From Rhodococcoides kyotonense (GTDB taxonomy: Bacteria > Actinomycetota > Actinomycetes > Mycobacteriales > Mycobacteriaceae): DNA of 64,000 nt. The stretch spans positions 248,001-312,000 of the forward strand of contig NZ_FZOW01000003.1 of NCBI RefSeq assembly GCF_900188125.1, in the 5' to 3' direction. Position numbers and translations under genes: made by a program. A model generated the notes under the pieces. It was given only the letters and a program-made list of their open reading frames with translations, was not told the origin of the DNA and did not search any database. Below are positions 14,825 to 23,733 of this stretch, in pieces; positions within the stretch are counted from its first letter, which is position 1; every line of letters begins with the position of its first letter.

Positions 14825-16893
14825 GGCCACCAGAACGCCCGCCCTTCCAGTGCCGACAGACTCGGCACCAGCAGCGGTGCCATCAGCAGCGCCGCGATGC
14901 ACACGCCGATCGCAACACCGAAACCGAGTTCGGCGAGGTTGGCGAGCCCCGTCAACATCAACGACGCGAACGTCAGAGCCAAGATGATGCCCGACGCGGC
15001 CACGGTGGGCGCGTCGTTCGTGACCGCCTCCTTCGCAGCCTGCCGCGGCGCGTGCCCGTTGTGGTATTCCTCGCGCAGCCGGGAGGCGATGAGGATGTTG
15101 TAGTCCGTGCCGATGGCGACGACGAACAGATACAGCACGATCGGAATGGTGAAGTCGATACCGTCGTAGTCGAGGATCTTCAGGAATACCAGCACGACCG
15201 CACCGAGCGTCGCTGCGAACGTAAGAGCAACGCACACAAGAAGATTCAGCGGAGCCAGCACCGCGGTCAACAGAAGCGCGAGAATCACCGCGATGATCAC
15301 GGCCGCGACAGGGAACACGAGCCGCGTGTCGGCACGGAGTTGTTCCCGTACATCGACGAACGTCGATGTCTGACCTCCGACGAGCACCTCGGTACCGGGA
15401 ACCGCGGCACTGTGCGCGGCATCGCGGACGGGCCCCTGCACCAGATCGATCGCGTCGTTGGAGTACGGATCATCCTGCAGCACAACGCTGATGACCGCGG
15501 CGGTACCGTCCTGACTGATCCGTGGCGGCGAGACCGAGGACACTCCGGCGACCTGCGACACATCGGTGGCCACCGCGCCGAGCACCTGCTGCGAGACCGG
15601 CCCGTCGCCCGTCACGTAGATCTGGGTGGGACTCAGCGCGCCGAGCGGAAACGATTCACCCAGCGTGTCGAATGCTTGTTGAGACGATGTGCTGGAGGGT
15701 AATTCGTCGAGCGTGTTGTACGTCGAGGTGTAGCCGAACGAGAACATCGCCAGTACGACGAGCACGAGCCCGACCACACTTGCGATGATGGCCGGTCGTC
15801 GGGAGACGACGTTGCCGATGGCCACGAATGGTGTTCTCTCACTGTCGTGTCCGGGCCCGAGCGGCCAGAACAGGTGTTTACCCAGAACGGTGAACAGCGC
15901 AGGCAACAACGTCAGTGCTGTCAGGAGCATGACGGCGACGGCGATGATCAACCCGGGCGCCAGTGTGCTCAACGAACCCAGCTTGGCGAGCAGCAGCGCC
16001 GCGAACGCACCGATGACGGTCAGCGCCGACGACGCGACGACCTTACCGACGACGGTCACCGAGAACAGCAGTGCCTCCCTTGGTGATTCGCCGCTGCGTA
16101 TGCGTTCGCGATAGCGGAACAGCAGGAACACCGCGTAGTCGGTGCCGATTCCGAACAACACGACGACGAGTATCGATCCGAGAGTGGTGCTGACCTGGAA
16201 GCCGAACAGCGCAGCGATGTCGGCGGTCAGCGCGGTGACGACCAACAACACGATTCCGATGACGATCACCGGAATGACCGCGATGATCGGACTGCGAAAG
16301 ATCAAGCCCAGCAACGCAAGAATGACGATGACGGTCGCGATGGTGATGATCTGGTCGGCACGGTCGTACGCCGCGGTGGTGTCGACGCCGATCGCGGCGT
16401 TGCCGGTGAGTCCACTGACCAGATCCGATCCCTGCAGGGCGCTGTCCGCACTGTCCCGCACGAGTGGAATCGCGGCATCGACAATGTCGTCTCCCGGCTG
16501 ACCGGCGAACGCCACTTGTAGCGCCGCGGCCTTGCCGTCCTGCGACAACGACTGCTGCGACGCCGTCACACTCACGACGCCCGGGATGTTCTCGTTCTGC
16601 AGCGTCGTCGCCAGTGAGGTCGCTGTCTGCTGGTCGGTCGGCGACAGGGGCTGGCCGTCGGACCGAGTGACGACCAGACTTCCCGTCGCGCCCGCCACCG
16701 CGGGAAAGTACTCGTTGCCTACCGCCTGGGCCTCGGAGGATTCGAACGAACTCGGCAGAAACGTCTGCTGGTTGCCCGTCGTGTAGTTGCTCAGACTGGG
16801 TGAGAGCAGGATCGCAGCGGCCGCGAGTACGAGCCAGCCGACGATGACCTTCCACGGGTTGGCGATGACGAACCGGGCGACAGAGGCGAACAT
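14794..16893 (-). CDS. MmpL-family RND transporter
   Basis: The 699-residue membrane protein has the full MmpL layout. It has one N-terminal helix (ANPWKVIVGWLVLAAAAILL), an extracytoplasmic domain, six helices, a second extracytoplasmic domain and five to six more helices. The twin proton-relay motifs GTDYAVFLLFRYRERI and GTDYNILIASRLREEY are present. Such transporters export lipids or siderophores with proton-motive force; which substrate is unknown. The ATG at 16893 with GGGGA upstream is preferred over a frame extension to 16992. Its last codons and stop lie in a dispersed palindromic element, so the C-terminus was probably rewritten by it. No MmpS partner or biosynthetic gene is adjacent. 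Confidence 0.92.
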   Translation of the reverse strand: MFASVARFVIANPWKVIVGWLVLAAAAILLSPSLSNYTTGNQQTFLPSSFESSEAQAVGNEYFPAVAGATGSLVVTRSDGQPLSPTDQQTATSLATTLQNENIPGVVSVTASQQSLSQDGKAAALQVAFAGQPGDDIVDAAIPLVRDSADSALQGSDLVSGLTGNAAIGVDTTAAYDRADQIITIATVIVILALLGLIFRSPIIAVIPVIVIGIVLLVVTALTADIAALFGFQVSTTLGSILVVVLFGIGTDYAVFLLFRYRERIRSGESPREALLFSVTVVGKVVASSALTVIGAFAALLLAKLGSLSTLAPGLIIAVAVMLLTALTLLPALFTVLGKHLFWPLGPGHDSERTPFVAIGNVVSRRPAIIASVVGLVLVVLAMFSFGYTSTYNTLDELPSSTSSQQAFDTLGESFPLGALSPTQIYVTGDGPVSQQVLGAVATDVSQVAGVSSVSPPRISQDGTAAVISVVLQDDPYSNDAIDLVQGPVRDAAHSAAVPGTEVLVGGQTSTFVDVREQLRADTRLVFPVAAVIIAVILALLLTAVLAPLNLLVCVALTFAATLGAVVLVFLKILDYDGIDFTIPIVLYLFVVAIGTDYNILIASRLREEYHNGHAPRQAAKEAVTNDAPTVAASGIILALTFASLMLTGLANLAELGFGVAIGVCIAALLMAPLLVPSLSALEGRAFWWPMRFAPARGK

Positions 16894-17018
16894 GATTCCC
16901 CGCTTCTGGAGAACACGGTCGGCTTCGACCCTCGCGGCGACCCCCGGCCGACTACCGCCGCTCCGCTCGTACGTGCAGTGACGTACCTGCACCGTCAGAC
17001 CGGATCATTTTAGTGCGC

Positions 17019-17056
17019 CCGCGGCGCCCGTGTATGCAAAGTAGGAACCCGGAACT
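17019..17056. repeat. Partial copy C of the dispersed palindromic element
   Basis: The string GCCCGTGTATGCAAAGTAGG resembles the first half of copies A and B (CCCGTGCGTGCATAGTTGG and CCCGTGCGCGCAAAGTTGG). The second pairing arm is missing. It abuts the stop codon (17055-17057) of the ABC exporter gene. Confidence 0.45.
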
Positions 17057-18827
17057 ACGCCATCGGCGACGCCGCATCCTCCACGATCACTCCACCGTCC
17101 ATCACCAACACGCGGTCGGCGATCGCGATGGTCGACAACCGGTGCGCGATGATCAGCGCCGTCCGACCCCGCAGGACCGTCTCGAGCGCACGCTGCACGA
17201 GCCGCTCGCTCGGGATGTCGAGGCTCGACGTCGCCTCGTCGAGCACGATGACAGCAGGCGACGCGAGGAACACCCGAGCGAACGCGACGAGCTGACGCTG
17301 CCCCGAACTGAGCCGACCACCGCGCTTCCGGACGTCGGTGTCGAGCCCGTCCGGCAGCGTGTCGACGAACTCCGTGAGCCCGACGGCGTCTGCCGCAGCA
17401 GCGACCTCCGCGTCTGTTGCCGACGGCTTGCCGAGGCGAATGTTGTCGGCGATGGATCCCGAGAACAGGAACGATTCCTGCGTCACCATGACGATATGCC
17501 GTCGCATGGTCTCGTCACTCAGGTCGCGTAGGTCGACGCCGTCGAGCCTGACGGTCCCGGAGGTCGGATCGTAGAAGCGCGCAAGCAGTTTCGCGAGCGT
17601 CGACTTTCCCGCGCCCGTCTCACCGATCATGGCGACGACCTGGCCCACCGGGATGTGCAACGAGAATTCCGGCAGCACAACGCGTTCGGCGTTGTAGGCG
17701 AAGTGGACGTCGTCGAAATCGATGGCGCCCTCGGCCTCGGCGAGATGCACCGGATTCTCGGCCGACGGCACCGACGGTCGTTCCTCCAGCACGCCCGAGA
17801 TCTTCTCGAGTGCGGCAGCCGCGGACTGGTAGGCGTTGAACACCATGGCGAGCTCGTCGAGCGGTCCGTAGAACCGGCGAAGGTAGAGCACGTACGCCGC
17901 GAGGACGCCGATATCCATGTGGCCATAGATGACTCGATAGCTACCGAATACGAGGATGATCACGAGCGTCACGTTGCCGATCCACCGCACGATGCCCGTG
18001 TAACTCGCCATTCCGCGCAACGCGGCCGTCGTCGCGTCGCGGTATTCGGTGTCCTCGGTCTTCAGGATCGCCTCGTTGCGTGCTTCGCGGCGGAACACCT
18101 GAACGGCCCTGATGCCGCCCATCGACTCGACGAAATGGACGACGACCTTGGCGATCGCCACCCGTGTACGACGGTATCCCGTGCGTTGCTTGCGCTGCGA
18201 CCATCGGGTCACGAGGACGAGCGGAACGAATCCGGCGAGCACGATCAAGCCAAGGGGCACATCGAGATACACCAGGATCACGGCGATGCTGACGATGGAC
18301 AGGACGGCCGTCAACGCGTCGTTCAACGCACTTTCGAGCAGTGTCTGCAGCGACTCGACATCACTGGTGAGCCGCGAGATCAAACGTCCCGACGTGTACT
18401 TCTCGTGGAACGACAGGCTCAAGGCCTGCGCGTGCTCGAACACTCGCTTGCGCAGGTCGAACAGAATCGCCTGACTGAGCCTGCCCGAGACGATGAGGAA
18501 CGTGTACGTCGTGATCGCACCGAGAATGCCGAATGCGATGTAGCCGAACGCAGTCCACGCAAGCGGCGCCCAATCACCGTCGATCGCCGCCGACACACCG
18601 TGATCCAGCGCGTAGGCGATGAACAACGGTCCGGCGACGAACGCGATGTTGTCCACCAGGATGATCGCCAGCGCGAGCAGAGTCTGCTTGCGGTACGGGC
18701 GGATCAGCGACACCAACAGCCGTCGCGACCGTCCGGCCAGAATCGAGTTGCCGGTGGAATCGACATCGGAGTCCTCGTTTCCTACTCCGCGCCAATCCTT
18801 TTCGTCGGTCGTCTTCTGATCAGCCAT
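17055..18827 (-). CDS. ABC exporter half-transporter, canonical ATPase site
   Basis: The 590-residue protein has an N-terminal six-helix type-I exporter domain (residues about 40-330) and a C-terminal ATPase with Walker A GETGAGKST, signature LSSGQRQL and Walker B IVLDEATSSLD with the catalytic Glu intact. It overlaps the upstream ABC gene by eight bases, forming a two-subunit exporter of the BmrCD/TM287-288 type. These export lipids, drugs or peptides; the substrate is unknown. The N-terminus is acidic and Ser/Asp-rich (ENDWRGVGN-like leader). The stop touches a partial dispersed palindrome. Confidence 0.9.
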   Translation of the reverse strand: MADQKTTDEKDWRGVGNEDSDVDSTGNSILAGRSRRLLVSLIRPYRKQTLLALAIILVDNIAFVAGPLFIAYALDHGVSAAIDGDWAPLAWTAFGYIAFGILGAITTYTFLIVSGRLSQAILFDLRKRVFEHAQALSLSFHEKYTSGRLISRLTSDVESLQTLLESALNDALTAVLSIVSIAVILVYLDVPLGLIVLAGFVPLVLVTRWSQRKQRTGYRRTRVAIAKVVVHFVESMGGIRAVQVFRREARNEAILKTEDTEYRDATTAALRGMASYTGIVRWIGNVTLVIILVFGSYRVIYGHMDIGVLAAYVLYLRRFYGPLDELAMVFNAYQSAAAALEKISGVLEERPSVPSAENPVHLAEAEGAIDFDDVHFAYNAERVVLPEFSLHIPVGQVVAMIGETGAGKSTLAKLLARFYDPTSGTVRLDGVDLRDLSDETMRRHIVMVTQESFLFSGSIADNIRLGKPSATDAEVAAAADAVGLTEFVDTLPDGLDTDVRKRGGRLSSGQRQLVAFARVFLASPAVIVLDEATSSLDIPSERLVQRALETVLRGRTALIIAHRLSTIAIADRVLVMDGGVIVEDAASPMA

Positions 18828-20610
18828 CGATCGACCCCATGACGTGGCGGTACTTCGCCGAGGTCGCCAGTAGGCGTTCGTGCGTACCCTGTTCCACGAT
18901 TCTTCCGTCCTCGAGATGGATCACCCGATCCGCGAGTGCTGCCGTCGACGGCCTATGCGCGACGATGAGTGTCGTCGACTGCGTCAGGACGCGTCGTAGA
19001 TTCTCTTGAACCAGCGCTTCGGTGTTCACGTCCAGTGCCGACAGAGGGTCATCGAGCACCAGGATTCGCGGCCGACCGAGCACTGCCCGTGCCAGCGCCA
19101 AACGCTGACGTTGCCCGCCGGACAAGCTCATTCCCTGTTCGCCGATTCGAGTGTCGCGGCCCCACGGGAGCTTGTCGACGAACTCGGTTGCGCACGCGAC
19201 GGCGAGCGCTTCCTCGACATCGAAGTCCGAGGCACCGGGCGTCCCGAGCGCGACGTTCTCGCGCACACTCGCCGAGAACAGCACCGGATCCTCGAACGCG
19301 ACCGACACCACCGAACGCAGATCCTCGAGCGACAACGTGCGAATGTCGATTCCGTCGATCGTCACGGCGCCTTCGGTGACGTCGAACAGCCTCGGCACCA
19401 AGTTGGTCAGCGCAGTCTTGCCGCTTCCGGTGACACCGACGACGGCGACGGCCTCGCCCGGTTCGACGCGGAATTCGACACCCTCCAGGAGCGGGGCCGA
19501 CGCGTCGGGGAACGTGAATCCGACGTCGTGGAAGGCGAGTTCGCCGCGGAGGTTCTGCGGCAGACGGACCGGCTTCGTCGGCCCCGTGATCGTCTCGGGG
19601 GTATCCATGATCTCCCAATACCGATCCGCAGCGGTGCGGGCATTGTTGAGCTCCGCCAGCAGGTATCCGAACGCCTCGATCGGCCACAGCAGGAACGCGA
19701 CGATGGCCATGGCGGCGACGAGCATTCCCGTCGTCATCGTGCCTTGAACTATCGAGTAAGTGCCGAACGCCAGCATCGCTCCGATACCGAGAGGCGGAAT
19801 GCCGACGATCAACGCCCACAGAATCGCCAGGTACCGAACCTTCTTCAGCTCGGTGCCGCGCAATGTCGCAGCTTGACGGAGGAAGCGGCGGCCGAGGTGC
19901 GCGCTGCGACCGAAGGCCTTGAGAACGCGGATGCCCTGGATCGATTCCTCGACCGTCGTCGTGACGTCGCCCGCCTGGTCCTGCGCGTCGCGAGCGGCAA
20001 CGCGATACATCGACTCGAAGCGGGTGCAGATGATCACCAGAGGCACCGACGTCACCAGCATGATCGCGCCGAGTTGCCACGACTGAACGAACAGAACACC
20101 CAGTCCGACGACCAACGTCACCGAGTTGATGATGATGAACGGGCCGACGAAAGCAACGAAGCGTCGCAGCAAGGACAGGTCGGCGATCGCGCGGGACAGA
20201 AGCTGCCCCGATTCCCACCCTTCGTGCGCCGACACCGACAGCCGTTGCAACTTCTCGAATACCGTTGCACGAGTGGCAATCTCGAATTGACTCGATGGCG
20301 CCGACACCAGGTAGCGCCGGACCCAGATGCCCACCGCGTCGACGGTCCCGAGGAACAATACGAGAGCCGCAGGCCACCAGACGCCTGCGAAGTTGCCGTC
20401 CGTAATGGGCCCGTCGATGACGCCCTGCATCACCAGCGGAATGGCGAGGCCGGTCATCGTCGCAACCAGCGACGCAATGATCGAGAAGACGAAACGCCAC
20501 TTGTAGGGCGCGACGAACGGGTAGAAGCGGGCCAGGGAACTTCTCTTGGCCTGTTTCGAATCCGACTGGTCGATAACAGTCACCTGTTGTTCGAGCACAC
20601 CCGTGGACAC
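18820..20610 (-). CDS. ABC exporter half-transporter, degenerate ATPase site
   Basis: The 596-residue partner has the same type-I exporter fold, with six helices in residues about 35-320, then an ATPase domain. Walker A is GVTGSGKTA, the signature is LSGGQRQRLALARA, and Walker B ends LVLDDPLSALD. Asp replaces the catalytic Glu, and the switch region reads AHRPSTAALAD with His kept. One normal and one degenerate site is the hallmark of heterodimeric exporters in which only one site hydrolyses ATP quickly. The GTG at 20610 follows AGGGGA by five to six bases and is preferred; the open frame extends to 20724. Confidence 0.9.
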   Translation of the reverse strand: MSTGVLEQQVTVIDQSDSKQAKRSSLARFYPFVAPYKWRFVFSIIASLVATMTGLAIPLVMQGVIDGPITDGNFAGVWWPAALVLFLGTVDAVGIWVRRYLVSAPSSQFEIATRATVFEKLQRLSVSAHEGWESGQLLSRAIADLSLLRRFVAFVGPFIIINSVTLVVGLGVLFVQSWQLGAIMLVTSVPLVIICTRFESMYRVAARDAQDQAGDVTTTVEESIQGIRVLKAFGRSAHLGRRFLRQAATLRGTELKKVRYLAILWALIVGIPPLGIGAMLAFGTYSIVQGTMTTGMLVAAMAIVAFLLWPIEAFGYLLAELNNARTAADRYWEIMDTPETITGPTKPVRLPQNLRGELAFHDVGFTFPDASAPLLEGVEFRVEPGEAVAVVGVTGSGKTALTNLVPRLFDVTEGAVTIDGIDIRTLSLEDLRSVVSVAFEDPVLFSASVRENVALGTPGASDFDVEEALAVACATEFVDKLPWGRDTRIGEQGMSLSGGQRQRLALARAVLGRPRILVLDDPLSALDVNTEALVQENLRRVLTQSTTLIVAHRPSTAALADRVIHLEDGRIVEQGTHERLLATSAKYRHVMGSIDG

Positions 20611-20810
20611 GTCGATTCCCCTTACCTCTCGCCTGAAGAATGCTTTCACTCCGGCGGCCCTCGGACCAACCGATTTTTCCGCTTTCGCATTCCAGCGTGA
20701 TACCTGAACCAATGTCGAGGTCAAGCGGCGTTGCCGTGTGGTTGGCGAAACCTGTCGGAGTTCTCGAGTAACGTTCTCCTACGAGTTTCGGTTCGAGGGA
20801 AGGGTGCGGC

Positions 20811-21974
20811 GTGGGTTCGCGATCGATGGTCGGGCTGTTCGCCGGGATCGGCGGGCTCGAGTTGGGCCTCTCGGAGCAGGGGTGGTCGACGGAACTGCTG
20901 TGCGAAATCGATCCGGGTGCCGGTGCGGTGCTGAGCGCGCGTTTTCCCGATGTTCCGCTTCATCGCGACGTCACCAAGCTGCGTGCTCTGCCCGCGGGTA
21001 CCGAGCTCGTCGCAGCAGGCTTTCCGTGCCAGGACCTCTCCCAAGCCGGCCGGACCGCGGGCATCACCGGCGAGCGGTCCGGTCTCGTCGACGAGGTGTT
21101 TCGCCTCGTCAAACGCCGTAACGGGCCCCGCTGGCTGCTCATCGAGAACGTGCCGTTCATGCTTCAGCTCGGTCGAGGCGCCGCGATGCGCCACATCACC
21201 GACGCGTTGTCCGACCTCGGGTACATGTGGGCATACCGCGTCGTCGACGCTCGGTCTTTCGGACTCCCGCAGCGTCGCCAACGGGTGTTGATGCTCGCGT
21301 CCCGCACCGAGGATCCGCGTGAGGTTCTGTTCTCTCAAGACGAAGGGCCTCTTCCCGACGGTGACCCCAGCGAGCAGCCGTGCGGCTTCTACTGGACAGA
21401 GGGCACTCGTGGTCTCGGCTGGGCGGTCAACGCCGTCCCGACTTTGAAGGGTGGCTCGTCGCTCGGCATCGCCAGTCCCCCGGCCGTGCGGTTGCCGTCG
21501 GGCGAGATCGTGACGCCCGGCATCGTCGGCGCCGAACGTCTGCAGGGCTTCGACCCCGACTGGACGGCTCCTGCTCTCGGCCTGCCAGGCGTGCGCGCCG
21601 GCCACCGATGGAAGCTCGTCGGTAATGCCGTGAGTGTGCGTATGGCGTCGTGGGTCGCCGCACAGCTCGAACACCCCCAGGTGCACGACGACTCCGACGA
21701 CGTCGAGATTCTCCCCGGCCAGGCGTGGCCGACTGCGGCGTGGGGACGCGGCGGCTCCGCGTTCCGGGTGCATCGATCGACGTGGCCGGTCCACGAACCG
21801 TACGAGAATCTCAGCGACTTCCTCGACGACTCACAGCTGCTGTCGGCGCGTGCGACGGCCGGGTTCCTCAAGCGGGCTCGCATGGGCAACCTGCGGTTCC
21901 AACCTGGATTTCTCGACGACGTCGAATCGCACCTCGACCGCATGGGCGGCAACCCCAACCCCGCCGCGGCATGA
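20811..21974 (+). CDS. DNA (cytosine-5) methyltransferase
   Basis: The 387-residue enzyme shows the ordered C5-methylase motifs: I (GLFAGIGGLELGL, S-adenosylmethionine binding), IV (GFPCQDLSQAG with catalytic Cys), VI (ENV), VIII (QRRQRV) and X (VGNAVSVRMASWVA). The target-recognition region lies between VIII and IX (about residues 180-260). After motif X there is an extra tail of about 100 residues that may contact the endonuclease or DNA. The GTG at 20811 follows AGGGAAGGG closely; ATG 20826 is possible. It overlaps the next gene by four bases (ATGA), forming a type II restriction-modification pair that protects host sites. Confidence 0.93.
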   Translation: MGSRSMVGLFAGIGGLELGLSEQGWSTELLCEIDPGAGAVLSARFPDVPLHRDVTKLRALPAGTELVAAGFPCQDLSQAGRTAGITGERSGLVDEVFRLVKRRNGPRWLLIENVPFMLQLGRGAAMRHITDALSDLGYMWAYRVVDARSFGLPQRRQRVLMLASRTEDPREVLFSQDEGPLPDGDPSEQPCGFYWTEGTRGLGWAVNAVPTLKGGSSLGIASPPAVRLPSGEIVTPGIVGAERLQGFDPDWTAPALGLPGVRAGHRWKLVGNAVSVRMASWVAAQLEHPQVHDDSDDVEILPGQAWPTAAWGRGGSAFRVHRSTWPVHEPYENLSDFLDDSQLLSARATAGFLKRARMGNLRFQPGFLDDVESHLDRMGGNPNPAAA

Positions 21975-22798
21975 GCGATCACCTGTTCCCCGACCCGCCC
22001 GCGTTGGCTCGGCCGTTGGCACTGGCAGGCGACAAGCCCTTGCCCGACGCCGACCGCAGCGACAAGAAGAACTACGCGCAGCGGCTGTCGAATCACCTCG
22101 CGCAGACCGTCGCCGACGCGCTGCGGCCGTACTACCCGAACATCACGCCCGACGCGATGGGCGTCGGGCAGGAAGCGCAGGTCGACGTCGCGAAGGGCCG
22201 TAAAAGGCTCGACGTCAAGGCACTCGACCCCACGCTCGGGCTCATTCTGTGTGTGTCGATCAAAACGTACAGCTTCCGCGACTTCAGCCCTCGCACAGGC
22301 AAATTCGGACGCTGGACCAAGAACATCGTGCGCAACGACCACGAACTCCGCGGTGAAGCGATGGTGCTTCACCAGCGTCAGCCGTACAGCGTGCTCATCG
22401 GCGTCATGTTCGAGCCGTTCGCCACGTGCGACGACGGTGACGCGTCGAAGTCCAGTGACGTCGGCAAGTCGTCGTTCGCCCATCATGTGACGACGCTGTC
22501 CAAACGGTCCGGCCGCGGGAAGCGTGCGGTCGTCGGAGGGACAGGGAAGATGTGGGTCGACCTCGGCGCCGAGGACACGCGCTACGACCTGTTCGAGAAG
22601 GTGTTCATCGGCCTCTACGACCCGGACGGCGAGGTGCGCTTCTTCGACGTCGACGAGTCACCGCCCCGCAACGGCAGGCCGACCGATGCGCAGACACTGT
22701 CGTTCGACGACTTCGTCGCCATCGTGCACGGGGAGGTCGAGCGGCGGAACAAATTCGCGCCCACCTGGTCCGAGCCGGAGGACAGTGAGGACGGGTAG
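21971..22798 (+). CDS. Probable type II restriction endonuclease
   Basis: The 275-residue protein is translationally coupled to the methyltransferase, and that is the main reason for the call. It has a PD-(D/E)XK-like core: GQEAQVDV, RLDVKALDPTLGLILCVSIK, with Asp and Lys in suitable spacing; the usual acidic residue before the Lys is replaced by Ser-Ile. The rest contains basic segments (KRSGRGKR) and a helical C-terminus (SFDDFVAIVHGEVERRN). I cannot name a family or recognition site. Alternatives are a control or accessory protein. No frameshift or truncation is seen. Confidence 0.65.
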   Translation: MSDHLFPDPPALARPLALAGDKPLPDADRSDKKNYAQRLSNHLAQTVADALRPYYPNITPDAMGVGQEAQVDVAKGRKRLDVKALDPTLGLILCVSIKTYSFRDFSPRTGKFGRWTKNIVRNDHELRGEAMVLHQRQPYSVLIGVMFEPFATCDDGDASKSSDVGKSSFAHHVTTLSKRSGRGKRAVVGGTGKMWVDLGAEDTRYDLFEKVFIGLYDPDGEVRFFDVDESPPRNGRPTDAQTLSFDDFVAIVHGEVERRNKFAPTWSEPEDSEDG

Positions 22799-22810
22799 CC
22801 GGTTCTGATT

Positions 22811-22938
22811 CATCGGGTCATTCCGCAGGCTTCACTCCCAGTCATCGGGTCATTCCGCAGGCTCCACTCCCAGTCATCGGGTCATTCCGCAGGCTCCACT
22901 CCCAGTCATCGGGTCATTCCGCAGGCTCCACTCCCAGT
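22811..22938. repeat. Four tandem copies of a 32-bp repeat
   Basis: The unit starting CATCGGGTCATTCCGCAGGC occurs at 22811, 22843, 22875 and 22907, each 32 bases long and directly abutting. The last three are identical and the first differs at one base. There are no spacers, so it is not a CRISPR array. It follows the endonuclease stop. Confidence 0.95.
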
Positions 22939-23057
22939 CGCTTGAATGGTCCATTCATACGAACAGATAGCTTGCAAGCGCCACCCAAGCAGCGCCAGCG
23001 AGCCGGCCCATCCGCTCGAATGGTCCATTCATACGAACAGATAGCTTCGGAGCGCCA
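22939..23057. repeat. Two 45-bp direct repeats with internal dyad
   Basis: Copies at 22939-22983 and 23013-23057 share GAATGGTCCATTCATACGAA and the following bases. Each begins with CGCT(T/C)G and ends near AGCG, with compensating changes that keep the outer pairing (CGCTTG/CAAGCG and CGCTC/GAGCG-like). A near-perfect GAATGG-T-CCATTC dyad lies inside. It sits just upstream of the Vsr-like gene and may carry its promoter. Confidence 0.8.
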
Positions 23058-23083
23058 TTCAAGCAGTGGCTACTGTCGATGCA

Positions 23084-23488
23084 ATGAAGCCGCAGACCGA
23101 TGCTGCGACGTCGGCGCGGCTGAGCAAGCAGCGTCGACGCGATACGAAGCCGGAGATCGCTCTGCGTCGTGAGCTCCACAGCCGCGGGCTGCGATACTTC
23201 GTCGACCGCGCACCGGTCACGGGCATGAGGCGTCGGGCAGATGTCGTGTTTCCGCGACGCAAGCTGGCGGTGTACGTCGACGGATGCTTCTGGCACAGCT
23301 GCCCCGTCCACGCCACGAAGCCGCGCAACAACGCTCAGTGGTGGGCGGACAAGTTGGCGGCCAACGTCGCTCGCGACCGCAACACCGACGAGCGTCTCGC
23401 GGCCGAGGGGTGGACCGTCATCCGAATCTGGGAGCACGAGGATCCGGTGGTCGCAGCCGACCGGGTGGTCGGGGCGCTCGCCGAGTGA
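23084..23488 (+). CDS. vsr: Very-short-patch-repair (Vsr-like) endonuclease
   Basis: Vsr nicks DNA 5' of T:G mismatches that arise when 5-methylcytosine deaminates, so it accompanies C5 methyltransferases. The 134-residue product has the family motifs: LSKQRRRDTKPEIALRREL, GLRYFVDRAPV, then the catalytic block RADVVFPRRKLAVYVDGCFW with the metal-binding Asp and the FWHSCP zinc-type segment, and finally GWTVIRIWEHE. Length is normal. ATG 23084 is preferred; GTG 23066 is an in-frame alternative. The position 285 bases after the endonuclease, with tandem repeats between, suggests it belongs to the same island. Confidence 0.88.
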   Translation: MKPQTDAATSARLSKQRRRDTKPEIALRRELHSRGLRYFVDRAPVTGMRRRADVVFPRRKLAVYVDGCFWHSCPVHATKPRNNAQWWADKLAANVARDRNTDERLAAEGWTVIRIWEHEDPVVAADRVVGALAE

Positions 23489-23534
23489 GCCGGGGTTTCG
23501 GACCGAATATGAGCCCAGGATTCGGACCGAAGGT

Positions 23535-23703
23535 GGCATCGGGTCACTCAGAGTGACCCGATGCCACCCTCACTCAATCCGGGTGACCGGATGCCACCCT
23601 CGCGCAATGCGGGTGACCGGATGACCCCCTCACTTACTTCAGGTGACCGAATGTGACATTCGGTCACTCAGAGTGGCCCAATGCCGCCCTCACTCACTCC
23701 GGG
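23535..23703. repeat. Perfect 31-bp palindrome and five tandem 30-bp units
   Basis: GGCATCGGGTCACTC and its exact inverse flank a single A (23535-23565). Five abutting 30-base units follow from 23554, with consensus TGACCGGATGCCACCCTCAC plus ten bases. The fourth unit (23644-23673) creates another perfect hairpin, GTGACCGAATG-TGA-CATTCGGTCAC. The array lies between the Vsr-like gene and the DUF998 gene and could act as terminator and spacer. Confidence 0.85.
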
Positions 23704-23733
23704 CGTCCGGCGGCCCCGCCTACAGTTGCTGAT

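Noticed and set aside
14278..15702. Plus-strand frame of 474 codons opposite the MmpL gene
   Set aside because: The minus strand encodes a complete MmpL transporter with all motifs; the plus frame is Arg/Asp-rich shadow sequence.
22811..22938. Possible CRISPR array
   Set aside because: The 32-bp units abut with no spacers and no cas genes are nearby.
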